DNA of 64,000 nt from Duganella qianjiadongensis (GTDB lineage Bacteria; Pseudomonadota; Gammaproteobacteria; Burkholderiales; Burkholderiaceae_D). The position numbers and the translations under genes were made by a program. A model generated the notes under the pieces. That model was not told where the DNA came from and searched no databases. It saw nothing but the letters and a program-made list of their open reading frames with translations. Shown here piece after piece: positions 41,911 to 51,973 of the stretch (positions are counted from its first letter, which is position 1; each line of letters starts with the position of its first letter). The stretch lies in assembly GCF_009857915.1 (NCBI RefSeq), contig NZ_WWCM01000005.1:1-64000 (forward strand), read 5' to 3'.

Positions 41911-44502
41911 ATGTTAGCTGCCTACCGCACCCACGTCGCTGAACGTGCCTCCCTTGGTATTCCACCGCTGCCGCTGTCGGCGGCCCAGACCACGGACCTG
42001 GTCGAACTCCTGAAGAATCCGCCTGCTGGCGAAGAACAATTCCTGGTCGACCTGATCACCAACCGCGTTCCGGCCGGTGTGGATGATGCGGCCAAAGTCA
42101 AATGCGCTTTCCTGTCGGCGGTCGCCAAAGGCACGGAAACCTCGCCGCTGGTGTCGCGCGAGCTGGCTACCCGCTTGCTGGGCACCATGCTGGGCGGCTT
42201 CAACATCAAGCCTATGATCGACCTGCTGGACGACGCCGTAGTGGGCGACGTGGCCGCCGAAGGCCTGAAAAAGACCCTGCTGATGTTCGATTACTTCCAT
42301 GACGTGAAAGAACTGGCCGACAAGGGCAGCGCCCGTGCCAAGGCCGTGATCCAGTCGTGGGCTGACGCCGAGTGGTTCACTTCGCGTCCGGAAGTGCCAC
42401 AAAGCATGACCCTGACCGTATTCAAAGTGTCGGGCGAAACCAACACCGACGATCTGTCGCCAGCCCCTGACGCGACCACCCGTCCGGACATCCCTATGCA
42501 CGCTCTGGCGATGCTGAAAAACCCGCGTCCGGGCATCAACCCGGAAGAGCCGGGTAAAGTCGGCCCGATCAAGCAGATCGAAGCGCTGAAAGCCAAAGGC
42601 AATCTGGTGGCCTACGTGGGTGATGTGGTTGGTACCGGTTCGTCGCGTAAATCGGCGACCAACTCGGTGCTGTGGTTCACCGGCGAAGACATTCCCTTCA
42701 TCCCGAACAAGCGTTTCGGCGGCGTCTGCCTCGGCACCAAGATCGCTCCTATCTTCTACAACACCATGGAAGATGCCGGCGCACTGCCGATCGAGCTGGA
42801 CGTATCGCAAATGGACATGGGCGACGTGATCGAACTGCGTCCATTCGAAGGCAAAGCCCTGAAAAACGGCGCTGTCATCGCTGAATTCAAAGTCAAATCG
42901 GACGTGCTGTTCGACGAAGTACGCGCCGGCGGCCGTATTCCCCTGATCATCGGCCGTGGCCTGACCGCCAAAGCCCGCGAAGCGCTGGGCCTGCCAGTAT
43001 CGACCCTGTTCCGTCTGCCACAAGATCCGGCTGACAGCGGCCGCGGCTTCTCGCTGGCACAGAAAATGGTTGGCCGTGCCTGCGGTCTGCCAGCTGGCAA
43101 AGGTATCCGTCCGGGCACCTACTGCGAACCGAAAATGACCACCGTGGGCTCGCAAGATACCACCGGCCCGATGACTCGCGACGAGCTGAAAGATCTGGCT
43201 TGCCTGGGCTTCTCGGCCGACATGGTGATGCAGTCGTTCTGCCACACCGCCGCTTATCCGAAAGTGGTGGACGTGAAGATGCACCGCGAACTGCCGACCT
43301 TCATCGAAAACCGTGGCGGCGTAGCCCTGCGTCCGGGCGACGGCGTGATCCACTCGTGGCTGAACCGTCTGCTGCTGCCGGACACCGTCGGCACCGGCGG
43401 CGATTCGCACACCCGTTTCCCTATCGGTATTTCGTTCCCGGCCGGTTCCGGTCTGGTCGCGTTTGCGGCCGCCACCGGCGTGATGCCGCTGGATATGCCT
43501 GAATCGGTACTGGTACGCTTCAAAGGCAAGATGCAGCCGGGCGTCACCCTGCGCGATCTGGTCAATGCGATTCCGCTGTACGCCATCCGTCAGGGTCTGC
43601 TGACCGTGGACAAGAAAGGCAAGAAGAACATCTTCTCCGGCCGTATCCTGGAAATCGAAGGTCTGCCAGAACTGAAAGTGGAACAGGCATTCGAACTGTC
43701 CGACGCGTCGGCTGAACGTTCGGCTGCCGGTTGCACCGTGCATCTGGATAAAGCGCCTATCATCGAGTACATGACCTCGAACATCACCCTGATGAAGTGG
43801 ATGATCGCCACCGGCTATCAGGACAAGCGTACGCTGGAACGCCGTATCCAGGCCATGGAAGCATGGCTGGCCAATCCGGAACTGCTGGCGCCGGATGCCG
43901 ACGCTGAATACGCTGCCGTAATCGAGATCGATCTGGCCGACATCCACGAGCCTATCGTGGCCTGCCCGAACGATCCGGACGACGTCAAAACCCTGGCCGA
44001 CGTAGCCGGCGCCAAGATCGACGACGTGTTCGTGGGTTCCTGCATGACCAACATCGGTCACTTCCGTGCTGCTTCGAAAGTGCTGGAAGGTAAGTCGGAT
44101 ATTCCGGTCCGTCTGTGGATCGCGCCGCCAACCAAGATGGATGCGCAAGTGCTGACGGCCGAAGGCCACTACGGCACGCTGGGCCGCACCGGCGCCCGTA
44201 TGGAAATGCCGGGCTGCTCGCTGTGCATGGGTAACCAGGCACAGATCCGCAAGGGCGCCACCGTGATGTCGACCTCGACCCGTAACTTCCCTAACCGTCT
44301 GGGTCTGGAAACCAATGTGTATCTGGGTTCGGCCGAACTGGCAGCGGTGTGCTCGGCGCTGGGCCGCATCCCGACCAAGGAAGAGTACATGTCGCAGATC
44401 GGCGTGATCGACAAGAACGCTTCGCAGATCTACCGCTACATGAACTTCGACCAGATCGAAGAGTTCCGCAGCGTGGCCGACACCGTCGCCATCAGCAAGT
44501 AA
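41911..44502 (+). CDS. acnB: Bifunctional aconitate hydratase 2 / 2-methylisocitrate dehydratase
   Basis: 863 residues, the normal AcnB length. The N-terminal HEAT-like domain ([20 protein letters not shown]) and swivel domain come first, as is usual for AcnB. The [4Fe-4S] ligands are in GSCMTNIGH and the GCSLCMGN pair. It interconverts citrate and isocitrate and serves the methylcitrate cycle. The cluster-free form can bind mRNA in some bacteria. GAGAG lies shortly before the ATG. It is monocistronic, with a palindromic operator upstream and an intrinsic terminator downstream. Confidence 0.97.
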   Translation: MLAAYRTHVAERASLGIPPLPLSAAQTTDLVELLKNPPAGEEQFLVDLITNRVPAGVDDAAKVKCAFLSAVAKGTETSPLVSRELATRLLGTMLGGFNIKPMIDLLDDAVVGDVAAEGLKKTLLMFDYFHDVKELADKGSARAKAVIQSWADAEWFTSRPEVPQSMTLTVFKVSGETNTDDLSPAPDATTRPDIPMHALAMLKNPRPGINPEEPGKVGPIKQIEALKAKGNLVAYVGDVVGTGSSRKSATNSVLWFTGEDIPFIPNKRFGGVCLGTKIAPIFYNTMEDAGALPIELDVSQMDMGDVIELRPFEGKALKNGAVIAEFKVKSDVLFDEVRAGGRIPLIIGRGLTAKAREALGLPVSTLFRLPQDPADSGRGFSLAQKMVGRACGLPAGKGIRPGTYCEPKMTTVGSQDTTGPMTRDELKDLACLGFSADMVMQSFCHTAAYPKVVDVKMHRELPTFIENRGGVALRPGDGVIHSWLNRLLLPDTVGTGGDSHTRFPIGISFPAGSGLVAFAAATGVMPLDMPESVLVRFKGKMQPGVTLRDLVNAIPLYAIRQGLLTVDKKGKKNIFSGRILEIEGLPELKVEQAFELSDASAERSAAGCTVHLDKAPIIEYMTSNITLMKWMIATGYQDKRTLERRIQAMEAWLANPELLAPDADAEYAAVIEIDLADIHEPIVACPNDPDDVKTLADVAGAKIDDVFVGSCMTNIGHFRAASKVLEGKSDIPVRLWIAPPTKMDAQVLTAEGHYGTLGRTGARMEMPGCSLCMGNQAQIRKGATVMSTSTRNFPNRLGLETNVYLGSAELAAVCSALGRIPTKEEYMSQIGVIDKNASQIYRYMNFDQIEEFRSVADTVAISK

Positions 44503-44563
44503 ATAGCGAACTGCCGGCGTGCTGGCAGTTCTCAGGGCGTCGTCGAATCCGGCGACGCCGATC

Positions 44564-44600
44564 AACCCGTCAGGTTATCCATGCCTGGCGGGTTTTTTTA
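44564..44600 (+). terminator. Intrinsic terminator of acnB
   Basis: AACCCGTCAGG pairs with CCTGGCGGGTT (one G-U), an eight-base loop, then TTTTT. Confidence 0.85.
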
Positions 44601-44736
44601 TTCATGCAATTGGTCAGGGGCGTGTTGCCAACGCTATGGTGTCCTCAGCAATGTTTCATCGCTAGAAGTTACTCATCTGTAGGGAGAGCTGTCGCTTGCG
44701 TGCTCTCCTACCCACATCATTAAAGAGGAGTTTCTT

Positions 44737-45177
44737 TTGAAGATACACACATCCATCCGATCCTATATGCGCGGCGAGGTAGGTAACATCGACTACATCA
44801 ATCGCAAAGGCTATATTGTCGGGCTGGTCCAGCGCCAGGCCCAGTCGGCGCTTCCGAAGGCGGCGCGTTCGCCTTTTCCTGCCTATAAACTTATGACGGG
44901 ACTTTGGGGCCGGATCAGCGTTGCCTTGAGCGGTGCTGCCGCCCGACGCGAGCGCGCATGCGGCCGTCTCAATACTTTCAGCGCCACTGATGAAGGGTAT
45001 AAATCTCCCGATCAAGTAAAGTGGCGTAAGGCGGCCAAGGGAATTGCGGTAGAAAAATTCCAGGCCATCTACAACGCAAGCAATGCCAAACAACGGGACG
45101 AAATGTACGCCAAGCTGACAGCTAGCGCCCGCGATGAACTGGAAGATGCGGAATACCCGGGCACATTCGTTTACTAG
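44737..45177 (+). CDS. Hypothetical basic protein with TTG start
   Basis: 146 residues. The start is a TTG at 44737 because a perfect AAAGAGGAG lies six bases before it; ATG 44767 has no such site. The sequence is basic (VQRQAQSALPKAARSPFP, AAARRERACGRLNTF) with an acidic end (YAKLTASARDELEDAEYPG). No signal, membrane segment or known domain. It is convergent with nothing and separate from the pentapeptide gene by about 60 bases. TTG starts reduce yield, which suits a regulatory protein, but that is speculation. Confidence 0.55.
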   Translation: MKIHTSIRSYMRGEVGNIDYINRKGYIVGLVQRQAQSALPKAARSPFPAYKLMTGLWGRISVALSGAAARRERACGRLNTFSATDEGYKSPDQVKWRKAAKGIAVEKFQAIYNASNAKQRDEMYAKLTASARDELEDAEYPGTFVY

Positions 45178-45288
45178 CTCTTGCTGGCGCCGGTATGCGG
45201 CTGTCATGAACTTTCAATGTGAGAAAGTTACAGATGGAACATGCCGGCGTCACGTGCGCCCAACCCGACTAGATATGATTTTCCCCCT

Positions 45289-46533
45289 ATGCATGTTAAT
45301 TCCTCCTGTCAGCAGACTGCGCATTACTCAGTTTCCCCATCGAGTAAGGGGACAGGGCTGCCCGAGTCAGTGACCTTCTTGTCGAGGACATATTCGGCAG
45401 TCTCATCTTCCGGTGTCCGACGCCATCCTTGCAAAGCCATCTTCCTGTTCATGCGCGAGCTGCTCGCCCGTACCATTTCGCCGACCGATGCACTGCACCG
45501 GCAGTTGCATGATATCGGCTGGAATGCCGGGGCACGGCTGTCGCACAAGCCTAGCGATGCCCAGTTAAGTTCGATGATTGCGCATATGCGCAGCAAGAGC
45601 GGCAGTGCGCTCGATAGTGTGCCCAAGCTGAACATACCGGTGGCCCTGATGGCCGACTCGCTACGCAACATCGCGCCCAGACTGAAGTTTGAGGAGTTGG
45701 TCAAGCTCGGCATTCTATTCCCGGTGGTTAACGGCAAAACTGTGCTGCACAATTGTCTCGACGACTTCGTGCTTGATCGCAAGGGAATCGATGCGGTCAA
45801 GGCGCCGAATCTGGCGGGCGTAGATTTGCGCAGGGTGGCTGAGCTGGAAGACGTCAATTTTGATAGTGCCGTATTGCACCGGGCCGGTTTCGAACGCGTC
45901 AGGCTAGGTAAGGCCCAGTTCAAGGCGGCAGAGCTGCAGAACGCTTCTTTTATGGAGGCAAAGCTGAGCGGGGCGAACTTCGAGGGCGCGACGCTGGATA
46001 ATGTCAATTTTAGAAATGCCACGCTCACGGGTGCCAGCTTTGCCGGCACGGTGCTGAAGAATGTCGATTTCCGGGGCGCTAATCTGGAAGGCGCAGATTG
46101 CCGTGGCGTTACCTTCATCAGCTGTTATTTTGACGCCAACACCCGGGTGGCGGGCGCGGACCTGCGCGACATCTACACCGAGCGGACCGACTGGAGCAAT
46201 GTCGATTACGACAGCGCGCGATTTTTCGATCAGGTCAGCGATGACGGTCAGCCGAGCACAGCGGAAATGCTGGCGTCCGCAATGAAGCTGCTGGGGCTGG
46301 AAGGTCAGCTGACGGTGGAGCAAGTCAACCACCGGTTCCGTGAGCTTGCTCTGGCGATCCATCCCGATAAGCTGCAAGGCGCGCAGGCGGACAAGGGCGG
46401 CGATAACTTTAACCGTTTGCGTGTCGCCCGCGATGTATTGCTGGCGCATCTGAGCCCTAAAGTGACGCAGCCAGCATCCGCCGATGGCCCTGCGGGGCCG
46501 CAAACGACGCTCTACCTGCTGACTGAGCGCTAG
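45289..46533 (+). CDS. Pentapeptide-repeat protein fused to a C-terminal J domain
   Basis: About 414 residues from ATG 45289 (ATG 45241 and ATG 45451 are alternatives; none has a strong ribosome site). The middle, about residues 165-295, is a pentapeptide-repeat right-handed helix with A(D/N)LxX units: ASFMEAKLSGANFEGATLDN, NATLTGASFAGTVLKNVDF, GANLEGADCRGV. The C-terminal 90 residues contain LTVEQVNHRFRELALAIHPD then KLQGAQADKG, a J domain with the essential HPD loop. DnaK stimulation is thus possible. The combination is unusual; the N-terminal domain is unrecognised. Confidence 0.7.
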   Translation: MHVNSSCQQTAHYSVSPSSKGTGLPESVTFLSRTYSAVSSSGVRRHPCKAIFLFMRELLARTISPTDALHRQLHDIGWNAGARLSHKPSDAQLSSMIAHMRSKSGSALDSVPKLNIPVALMADSLRNIAPRLKFEELVKLGILFPVVNGKTVLHNCLDDFVLDRKGIDAVKAPNLAGVDLRRVAELEDVNFDSAVLHRAGFERVRLGKAQFKAAELQNASFMEAKLSGANFEGATLDNVNFRNATLTGASFAGTVLKNVDFRGANLEGADCRGVTFISCYFDANTRVAGADLRDIYTERTDWSNVDYDSARFFDQVSDDGQPSTAEMLASAMKLLGLEGQLTVEQVNHRFRELALAIHPDKLQGAQADKGGDNFNRLRVARDVLLAHLSPKVTQPASADGPAGPQTTLYLLTER

Positions 46534-46595
46534 CCGCCGCGCGGGAGAAACTTTACTCGCTAGGCTATGCCGGCCCGGGTCTGGCCAGTGCAGGA

Positions 46596-48125
46596 CTATT
46601 GGCCGGCCAGCGCTCCCAGCGCCAGCGTCTTGAGGGCGCGGATCAGCGAAGTTTCATCGGGCGGCACGCCTTCGGGAGCAGCGCGGGCGCGGTCGGCATA
46701 CAGCAGGCCTATGCAATTGCCCTTGATCTGCAGCGGCAGTACGATAAAGCTGGCCGCGTCTGGCAGCAGAGCACGGTGCCATTCGGGCAGCAGTGGCACG
46801 ATCTTGCTGTTGGCGGCATCGGCGATCATCAGGTCGGCATTGTTTTCCATCGCCAGATGGAACAGGTCGCCACCACTTTCAAGCGGAAACACAAAACCGG
46901 CGCTACGCGGCAGCTGCTGTTCGCCTACTGCCACGCGCGCGCGGAAGCTGGCGTTGGCGGGATCTTTCAGGCACAGCGTGGCAAAGCGGAAGCCCATGCT
47001 GTCACACAGGGTCTGCAAGATGGCGGGAATGATCAGGCCCGGCTTATTCTGGCCCGACGCCGCGCTGCGGGTAATCTGCTGCACCCCGCTGAGCAGCAGG
47101 TCGCGTGCATGATAGGGCTTGCCGCTAGAGTAGTAGCCGGTGCCCGGCGTGGCCGGCGCCATCGCCGCTTCTTCCAGCAGGCCGGACAGGCCGGCCATGG
47201 CGCCAGCCGGCGGCAGATAGGGGCGCATATCGAGCCCGGCCAGCATGTTGCCGACGTCCTGACGGACCTTGCCGATCAGGCGCCGCAGGCTGCCCAGATC
47301 CAGCTGCAAGGCCGCGCCGTAGAATTGCAGCAGGCGTGCCATCTGGGCACCGTCGGCCGGTTGCTGGCGCGCGATCAGACGGCCCAGTTCGACGCTGAAG
47401 GACACAGTCTGGCGCAGCCAGAGGGCGCGGTTGGCGGTGCTCTTGCACGGCTCGGCGGGCAGCGCTTCGACCGTATTGATGATGGCGTCCGGCATATGCC
47501 ACTCTTTTAGAATAGCAATCGACATGCTTTCGTAGCTGCAGCCGAGCACGATGGTTTCCGCCTGTGTCTGCGTCACTTTACCGGACGCCGCCAGTTCGGC
47601 GATGTTTTCATACAGCCGGTGTTCATGCGATGCCACCACCAGTGTGCCAAGATTGCGGAACAGGGCGCCGATGGCGGCTTCCTCGCCAGCCTGAAAGCCG
47701 CCGTTGCGGTCCAGTTCGCGTGCAATCAGGCTGGCATACAGCGATACTTCCAGTTCGAAGCGCACGCTATGGGCGTGCGGAGTATTGGCCAGCGTCTCCA
47801 GCAGCAGCACGCTCATGGCGGCATTCTTGACGCCATTGAAGCCAACCACGCCGATGGCGCGGCGGATGGTGGTGATGGGGGTGCCGCTGGCCTTGCGATA
47901 GGCTTGCGAGTTGGCCAGACGCAGGATCTTCTGGCACAGCGCCGTATCCGACATCACGTAATGGGCCAGATCGATGGCCCCCTCCTGGTCGAGGTCGACC
48001 AGTTGCACCACCTGCATGATGACGGCACCGAGCGCCAACAGGCGGTCATCGACACTGATGCTTTTGACCAGCTTGCGGCTGCGGACACGCGCTTCGGTCC
48101 GCACGGATGTTGGTTCTGCCTGCAT
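46596..48125 (-). CDS. HDOD-domain protein with C-terminal GAF domain
   Basis: 509 residues. HDOD region about 25-235: MQVVQLVDLDQEGAIDLAHY, SDTALCQKILRLANSQAYRK, TTIRRAIGVVGFNGVKNAAM. A GAF-like domain lies at about 350-505 (MGFRFATLCLKDPANASFRA, FIVLPLQIKGNCIGLLYADR). HDOD proteins are signalling relatives of HD phosphohydrolases that lack the metal site, and act in c-di-GMP and chemotaxis networks. AAGGA seven bases before ATG 48125. It lies next to a diguanylate cyclase and a chemoreceptor, consistent with a signalling cluster. Confidence 0.8.
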   Translation of the reverse strand: MQAEPTSVRTEARVRSRKLVKSISVDDRLLALGAVIMQVVQLVDLDQEGAIDLAHYVMSDTALCQKILRLANSQAYRKASGTPITTIRRAIGVVGFNGVKNAAMSVLLLETLANTPHAHSVRFELEVSLYASLIARELDRNGGFQAGEEAAIGALFRNLGTLVVASHEHRLYENIAELAASGKVTQTQAETIVLGCSYESMSIAILKEWHMPDAIINTVEALPAEPCKSTANRALWLRQTVSFSVELGRLIARQQPADGAQMARLLQFYGAALQLDLGSLRRLIGKVRQDVGNMLAGLDMRPYLPPAGAMAGLSGLLEEAAMAPATPGTGYYSSGKPYHARDLLLSGVQQITRSAASGQNKPGLIIPAILQTLCDSMGFRFATLCLKDPANASFRARVAVGEQQLPRSAGFVFPLESGGDLFHLAMENNADLMIADAANSKIVPLLPEWHRALLPDAASFIVLPLQIKGNCIGLLYADRARAAPEGVPPDETSLIRALKTLALGALAGQ

Positions 48126-48397
48126 GCTTCAGTCCTTTTCCCGGCAATGGGTTGCTGCCGATTGATGGTTCTTTGGTAAATGTTGAAATTGGTTTAATTT
48201 CACACAATGCAAGTCAGTAATTAATAAAATTGATGAAGTCTAGTTGATTTTTTGAAAGATTTCAAATTTACATGGTGCGCGCTTCACCCGCCTGTCGCAA
48301 GGGCAGCACGCTGTCGCTGCGTTGCCTAGCAATTCGCGCCCGCGCTGCGTTGTGCCGTGTAATATGTAGGCTATGCAATCTGCACGGAAGAGGAGTG

Positions 48398-48658
48398 ATG
48401 GCGATGCGAAAAATTCTTGCCGCCGGTCTGGTGCTGCTGACCGGCGTGACACCCGTAGTTCAGGCCAAGGGTTGCCTGAAAGGCGCCGTGGTGGGGGGCG
48501 TGGTGGGGCATGTGGCTGGCAAGCATGCTGTGGCTGGCGCCGTGGTCGGTTGCGTGGCGGGCCGGCATATGGCGAAACAGAAGGACAAACAGCAGAAGGA
48601 AGAGCAAGCGGCGCGCAAGCAGCAGAGTGCGCCTGTGCAAGCAGAGCCCGCCAAATGA
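48398..48658 (+). CDS. Small glycine-zipper exported protein
   Basis: 86 residues from ATG 48398, with AGAGGAG directly upstream. A signal peptide (LAAGLVLLTGVTPVVQA) precedes a Gly-zipper-like hydrophobic block (GAVVGGVVGHVAGKHAVAGA, VVGCVAGRHMA) and a Lys/Gln/Glu-rich tail (KQKDKQQKEEQAARKQQ). It resembles small OmpA-like or Rcc01693-type glycine-zipper proteins that insert in or disturb membranes. It ends 47 bases before the cyclase gene, so they may share a transcript. Confidence 0.65.
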   Translation: MAMRKILAAGLVLLTGVTPVVQAKGCLKGAVVGGVVGHVAGKHAVAGAVVGCVAGRHMAKQKDKQQKEEQAARKQQSAPVQAEPAK

Positions 48659-48705
48659 TGGCTGTGTCTATCTGCCACCCTGAGCGCGGCTAGGTGCTGC
48701 CTCTT

Positions 48706-51700
48706 ATGGACTGGTGGTGCTCCGGCCAGCCGGTGCCTGCTGGGCAGTCTGCGCGGCTGCCCAGGCTATACCTGCCGCCGGTGCTGGTGCTGCTACTGGT
48801 ACTGCTTATGCCTGCATGGGCCGACAGTACGCCAGCCCAGCCGGGGCTGCGCTTTATTCCTACCCAGCTGGGCGATGCTATACCGGACGGTGTGGTGACC
48901 GCCCTGGCGCAGGACGAACGTGGCTATATCTGGGCCGGTGGCCCTACTGGGCTGGCCCGTTTCGACGGCTACCGCTTCCAGCGCTTCAGCCTTAAAACCG
49001 ATGCGGCCAGCGTAGAAAAAATGGGTTTTGTTACGGCCATCGTACCGGCCGGAGCGGGCCGACTGTGGGCCGGACTGGTTACTGTCGGCCTGGCCGGCGT
49101 GGACACCGATAGTGGCCGCTCGGTGTTTTACCAGCACGATCCGGGTGACGCAGCCTCGCTCACGCAGGGCGTAGTTCGGGCACTGGCACGCGAGCCGCAG
49201 GGCGGGTTGTGGATCGCCACTTCGGGCGGCGGTGTCGATTATCTGCCTGCCGGTAGCCGCCAGTTCCGCCATTTTCGCGGTGCCGCAGCAGGTTTGCCCA
49301 GCGACTGGATGTTTGCGCTGCTGGTGGACCGGCAGGGCGATGTGTGGGCTGGCGGGCGTCAGGGGCTGGTGCGCAAGGCGCGCAATAGCCCGCGTTTCGA
49401 AGCGCTGGCCGCAGAACCGGAACAGCTGCAGGATCTGGCGCGCGACGCCGTCACCATGCTGTATCAGGATAGCGCAGGCCTGATCTGGGTCGGCACCCAG
49501 AACGGCCGCCTGCTGACGGTGGACCCGCAACTGCCCCGGCTGCGCAGCGTCGCGCGCGAGCAGGACGACCGCGCCGGGCCGGTGAATGCCATGCTTGCCG
49601 CCGATGCGCAGACTCTGTGGGTAGGGCGCGGCAATGGCATCGATGTGCGCGATGCCCTGACTGGCCAGCTGCGCCAGCGCCTGACACACCGGCGCGACCA
49701 GCCCAACTCGCTGCCCGGCGCCGATGTGCGCGGTCTGGTGCGCGACGCCTCCGGTGTGCTGTTTGTCGGCGAATATGGCGGCGGCGTGCAGCGCTACGTG
49801 CCGCCGCTGCCCGGAATTAGCGTGCTGGTGCCCGACGGCAGCGACCCGCAGGCCGACATCAGCGTGCGCAGTGTGCTGCAGCTGGAAAATGGCGAAGTCT
49901 GGCTGGGCCGTTCCGAGGGCGGCGTGGCGATACTCGATAGCGCTCTGCGGCTGAACGGCCATCTGGCGCTGCCGCGCCCGGCGCAGGCTGGCGCCAGCCC
50001 CGTCACGGCCATGGTGCAAAGCCGTTCCGGCCAGATCTGGCTGGGCGCCGATTACGCGCTGTACCAGTTCGATGCGCAGCGCCGCCTGCTGCGCAGCTAT
50101 GACACGGGGGGCGGCAAAGTGCGCCGTCTGCTGTTCGAGCCGGACGGCGCGCTGCTGATTGCAACGCAGGACGGCGTGCTGCGGCTGGCGGCTGGCGCCA
50201 ATACCCTGACGCCGCAAACGCTGGCGCAGGGCGGGCCGCTGCGCGGCTATGTGGATGTGCTCGATCTGGACGCAGCGGGGCGCATATGGGTGGGGAGTGT
50301 GGATGGGCTGTACTGGCGCGCAGCCGGCCAAGCGGGCCTGCACAAGCTGCAATCCTATCCCGATGCGCAGGCCGCCGCATGGTCGGTGAAAGGCTTGCTG
50401 TCCGCTGACGGCATGCTCTGGTGCGAGACCGATAACGGTTTATACCGTATCGACCAGATCGACGGCCAGCGTGCCCGCTATACGCTGGTGATACCGGTGC
50501 GTGCCGGTAGCCAGCGCAGCATAGGCGCCAATCTGCTGAGCGACCGGCAGGGCCGCATCTGGTCGCATCGCGGCATCTATGCGCCGGCCAGCGGCAAGTT
50601 TTACGAATTCAGTCCGGCCGACGGCGTGGATTTCGGCACCGGCTGGTTCCGGTCCTACAGTGCCCTGAGCGATGGCCGCATGCTGTTTGGCGGTAGTGCC
50701 GGTCTGTTACTGATCGATCCTGCGCGCTATGTGCCCTGGGCCTATCAGCCGCCGGTGGTGCTGACGCGGCTCCGTGCAGGTGAGGCGGACGTGGCAGCGC
50801 CGCTTGAGGGCGGGCTACAGGTAGGCCCGCAACAGCGTAGTTTGCGGGTGGAATTTGCCGCGCTCGATTACAGTTATCCCGAAGGCTTGCGCTACCGCTA
50901 TCAGTTGCAGGGCCACGACGAGGCCTGGCGCGAAACAGATGCCACGCTGCGGGTGGCCAGCTATGACCAGTTGGCGCCGGGCCGCTATACTCTGCAGATA
51001 CAAGGCAGCAACCGGGTAGGGCAATGGAGCCCGCGCACAGTCACGCTGGCGCTGCAAGTACTGCCGCGCTGGTGGGAAACCTGGTGGGCCCGTAGCGCAG
51101 GGGCGCTGCTGGCGCTGACCGTGCTGATGGCGTTGCTGCAATGGCGTACCGGCCACCTGCGGCGGCGCAAGCAGATGCTGGAAGTGAGCGTCAGCGAGCG
51201 TACCGCACAGCTGCAGCAGGTGTCGGCAGCGCTGGAAGCCAAGACGGTGGCGCTGGAGCAGGCCAGCGTTACTGATCCGCTGACGGGTTTGCATAACCGT
51301 CGCTTCCTGACCGAACATATCGATAGCGATATTGCGCAGTCGCTGCGCCGTTATGCCGAGCAGGAGCGGCGCGGCCTGCAAGTGGGTGACGATAGCGATC
51401 TGATCTTTTTCCTGATCGACATCGACCACTTCAAACCCGTCAACGACCAGTACGGCCATGCTGCCGGCGACGCTGTGCTGCAGCAGATGCGCGCACGCCT
51501 GTTATCGATATTCCGCGACAGCGATTACCTGATCCGCTGGGGCGGAGAAGAATTCCTGATTGTAGCCCGTGCCACCCACCGCAGCCGGGCACCGGGACTG
51601 GCCGAACGGGCCCGCTTCGCAGTGGCCAGCCAGCCTTTCGTGCTGCCCGATGGTACGGCGCTGGCGAAAACCTGTTCTATCGGCTATGCCTGCTTCCCGC

Positions 51701-51936
51701 TTTGTGTTGCACAGCCGCAGGCCGTAGGCTGGCCCGTGCTGGTAGAGATGGCGGATGCCGCGCTGTACCATGTCAAGCACCAAGGCCGCGACGGCTGGTG
51801 CGGAGTCAGTGCCGTCCATAGCGACGATGCGGTGGGCCTGCAGGAGCTGGTGCGGCAGGAGCTGCGCCAGTGGCAGGCGCTGCCCGGGGTGGAGTTGCAC
51901 TGTTCGTCGGGGGTAGGGATGGCGCCTCTGGCCTAG
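48706..51936 (+). CDS. Diguanylate cyclase with periplasmic two-component-regulator propeller
   Basis: 1076 residues from ATG 48706. A hydrophobic start (LPPVLVLLLVLLMPAWA) is followed by repeated propeller blades of the Reg_prop type (VTALAQDERGYIWAGGPTGL, RALAREPQGGLWIATSGGGV), a Y_Y_Y domain (about 700-785, ALDYSYPEGLRYRYQLQGHD), one membrane segment and a GGDEF domain. The active site is GGEEF (about 946-950), and an I-site RDSD lies exactly five residues before it, so synthesis of c-di-GMP with product inhibition is expected. The sensor input is periplasmic, maybe a polysaccharide. Confidence 0.9.
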   Translation: MDWWCSGQPVPAGQSARLPRLYLPPVLVLLLVLLMPAWADSTPAQPGLRFIPTQLGDAIPDGVVTALAQDERGYIWAGGPTGLARFDGYRFQRFSLKTDAASVEKMGFVTAIVPAGAGRLWAGLVTVGLAGVDTDSGRSVFYQHDPGDAASLTQGVVRALAREPQGGLWIATSGGGVDYLPAGSRQFRHFRGAAAGLPSDWMFALLVDRQGDVWAGGRQGLVRKARNSPRFEALAAEPEQLQDLARDAVTMLYQDSAGLIWVGTQNGRLLTVDPQLPRLRSVAREQDDRAGPVNAMLAADAQTLWVGRGNGIDVRDALTGQLRQRLTHRRDQPNSLPGADVRGLVRDASGVLFVGEYGGGVQRYVPPLPGISVLVPDGSDPQADISVRSVLQLENGEVWLGRSEGGVAILDSALRLNGHLALPRPAQAGASPVTAMVQSRSGQIWLGADYALYQFDAQRRLLRSYDTGGGKVRRLLFEPDGALLIATQDGVLRLAAGANTLTPQTLAQGGPLRGYVDVLDLDAAGRIWVGSVDGLYWRAAGQAGLHKLQSYPDAQAAAWSVKGLLSADGMLWCETDNGLYRIDQIDGQRARYTLVIPVRAGSQRSIGANLLSDRQGRIWSHRGIYAPASGKFYEFSPADGVDFGTGWFRSYSALSDGRMLFGGSAGLLLIDPARYVPWAYQPPVVLTRLRAGEADVAAPLEGGLQVGPQQRSLRVEFAALDYSYPEGLRYRYQLQGHDEAWRETDATLRVASYDQLAPGRYTLQIQGSNRVGQWSPRTVTLALQVLPRWWETWWARSAGALLALTVLMALLQWRTGHLRRRKQMLEVSVSERTAQLQQVSAALEAKTVALEQASVTDPLTGLHNRRFLTEHIDSDIAQSLRRYAEQERRGLQVGDDSDLIFFLIDIDHFKPVNDQYGHAAGDAVLQQMRARLLSIFRDSDYLIRWGGEEFLIVARATHRSRAPGLAERARFAVASQPFVLPDGTALAKTCSIGYACFPLCVAQPQAVGWPVLVEMADAALYHVKHQGRDGWCGVSAVHSDDAVGLQELVRQELRQWQALPGVELHCSSGVGMAPLA

Positions 51937-51973
51937 CGGCCGGGGCGCCTGTAGCGGGGCACTGCGCTCGGGC

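Noticed and set aside
41914-44565. 883-codon open frame antisense to acnB
   Set aside because: Long antisense frames are expected opposite strongly biased high-G+C genes; the antisense product is His/Gln-rich and unlike any protein.
48793-50352. 519-codon frame antisense to the diguanylate cyclase
   Set aside because: Shadow of a high-G+C gene, no domains.
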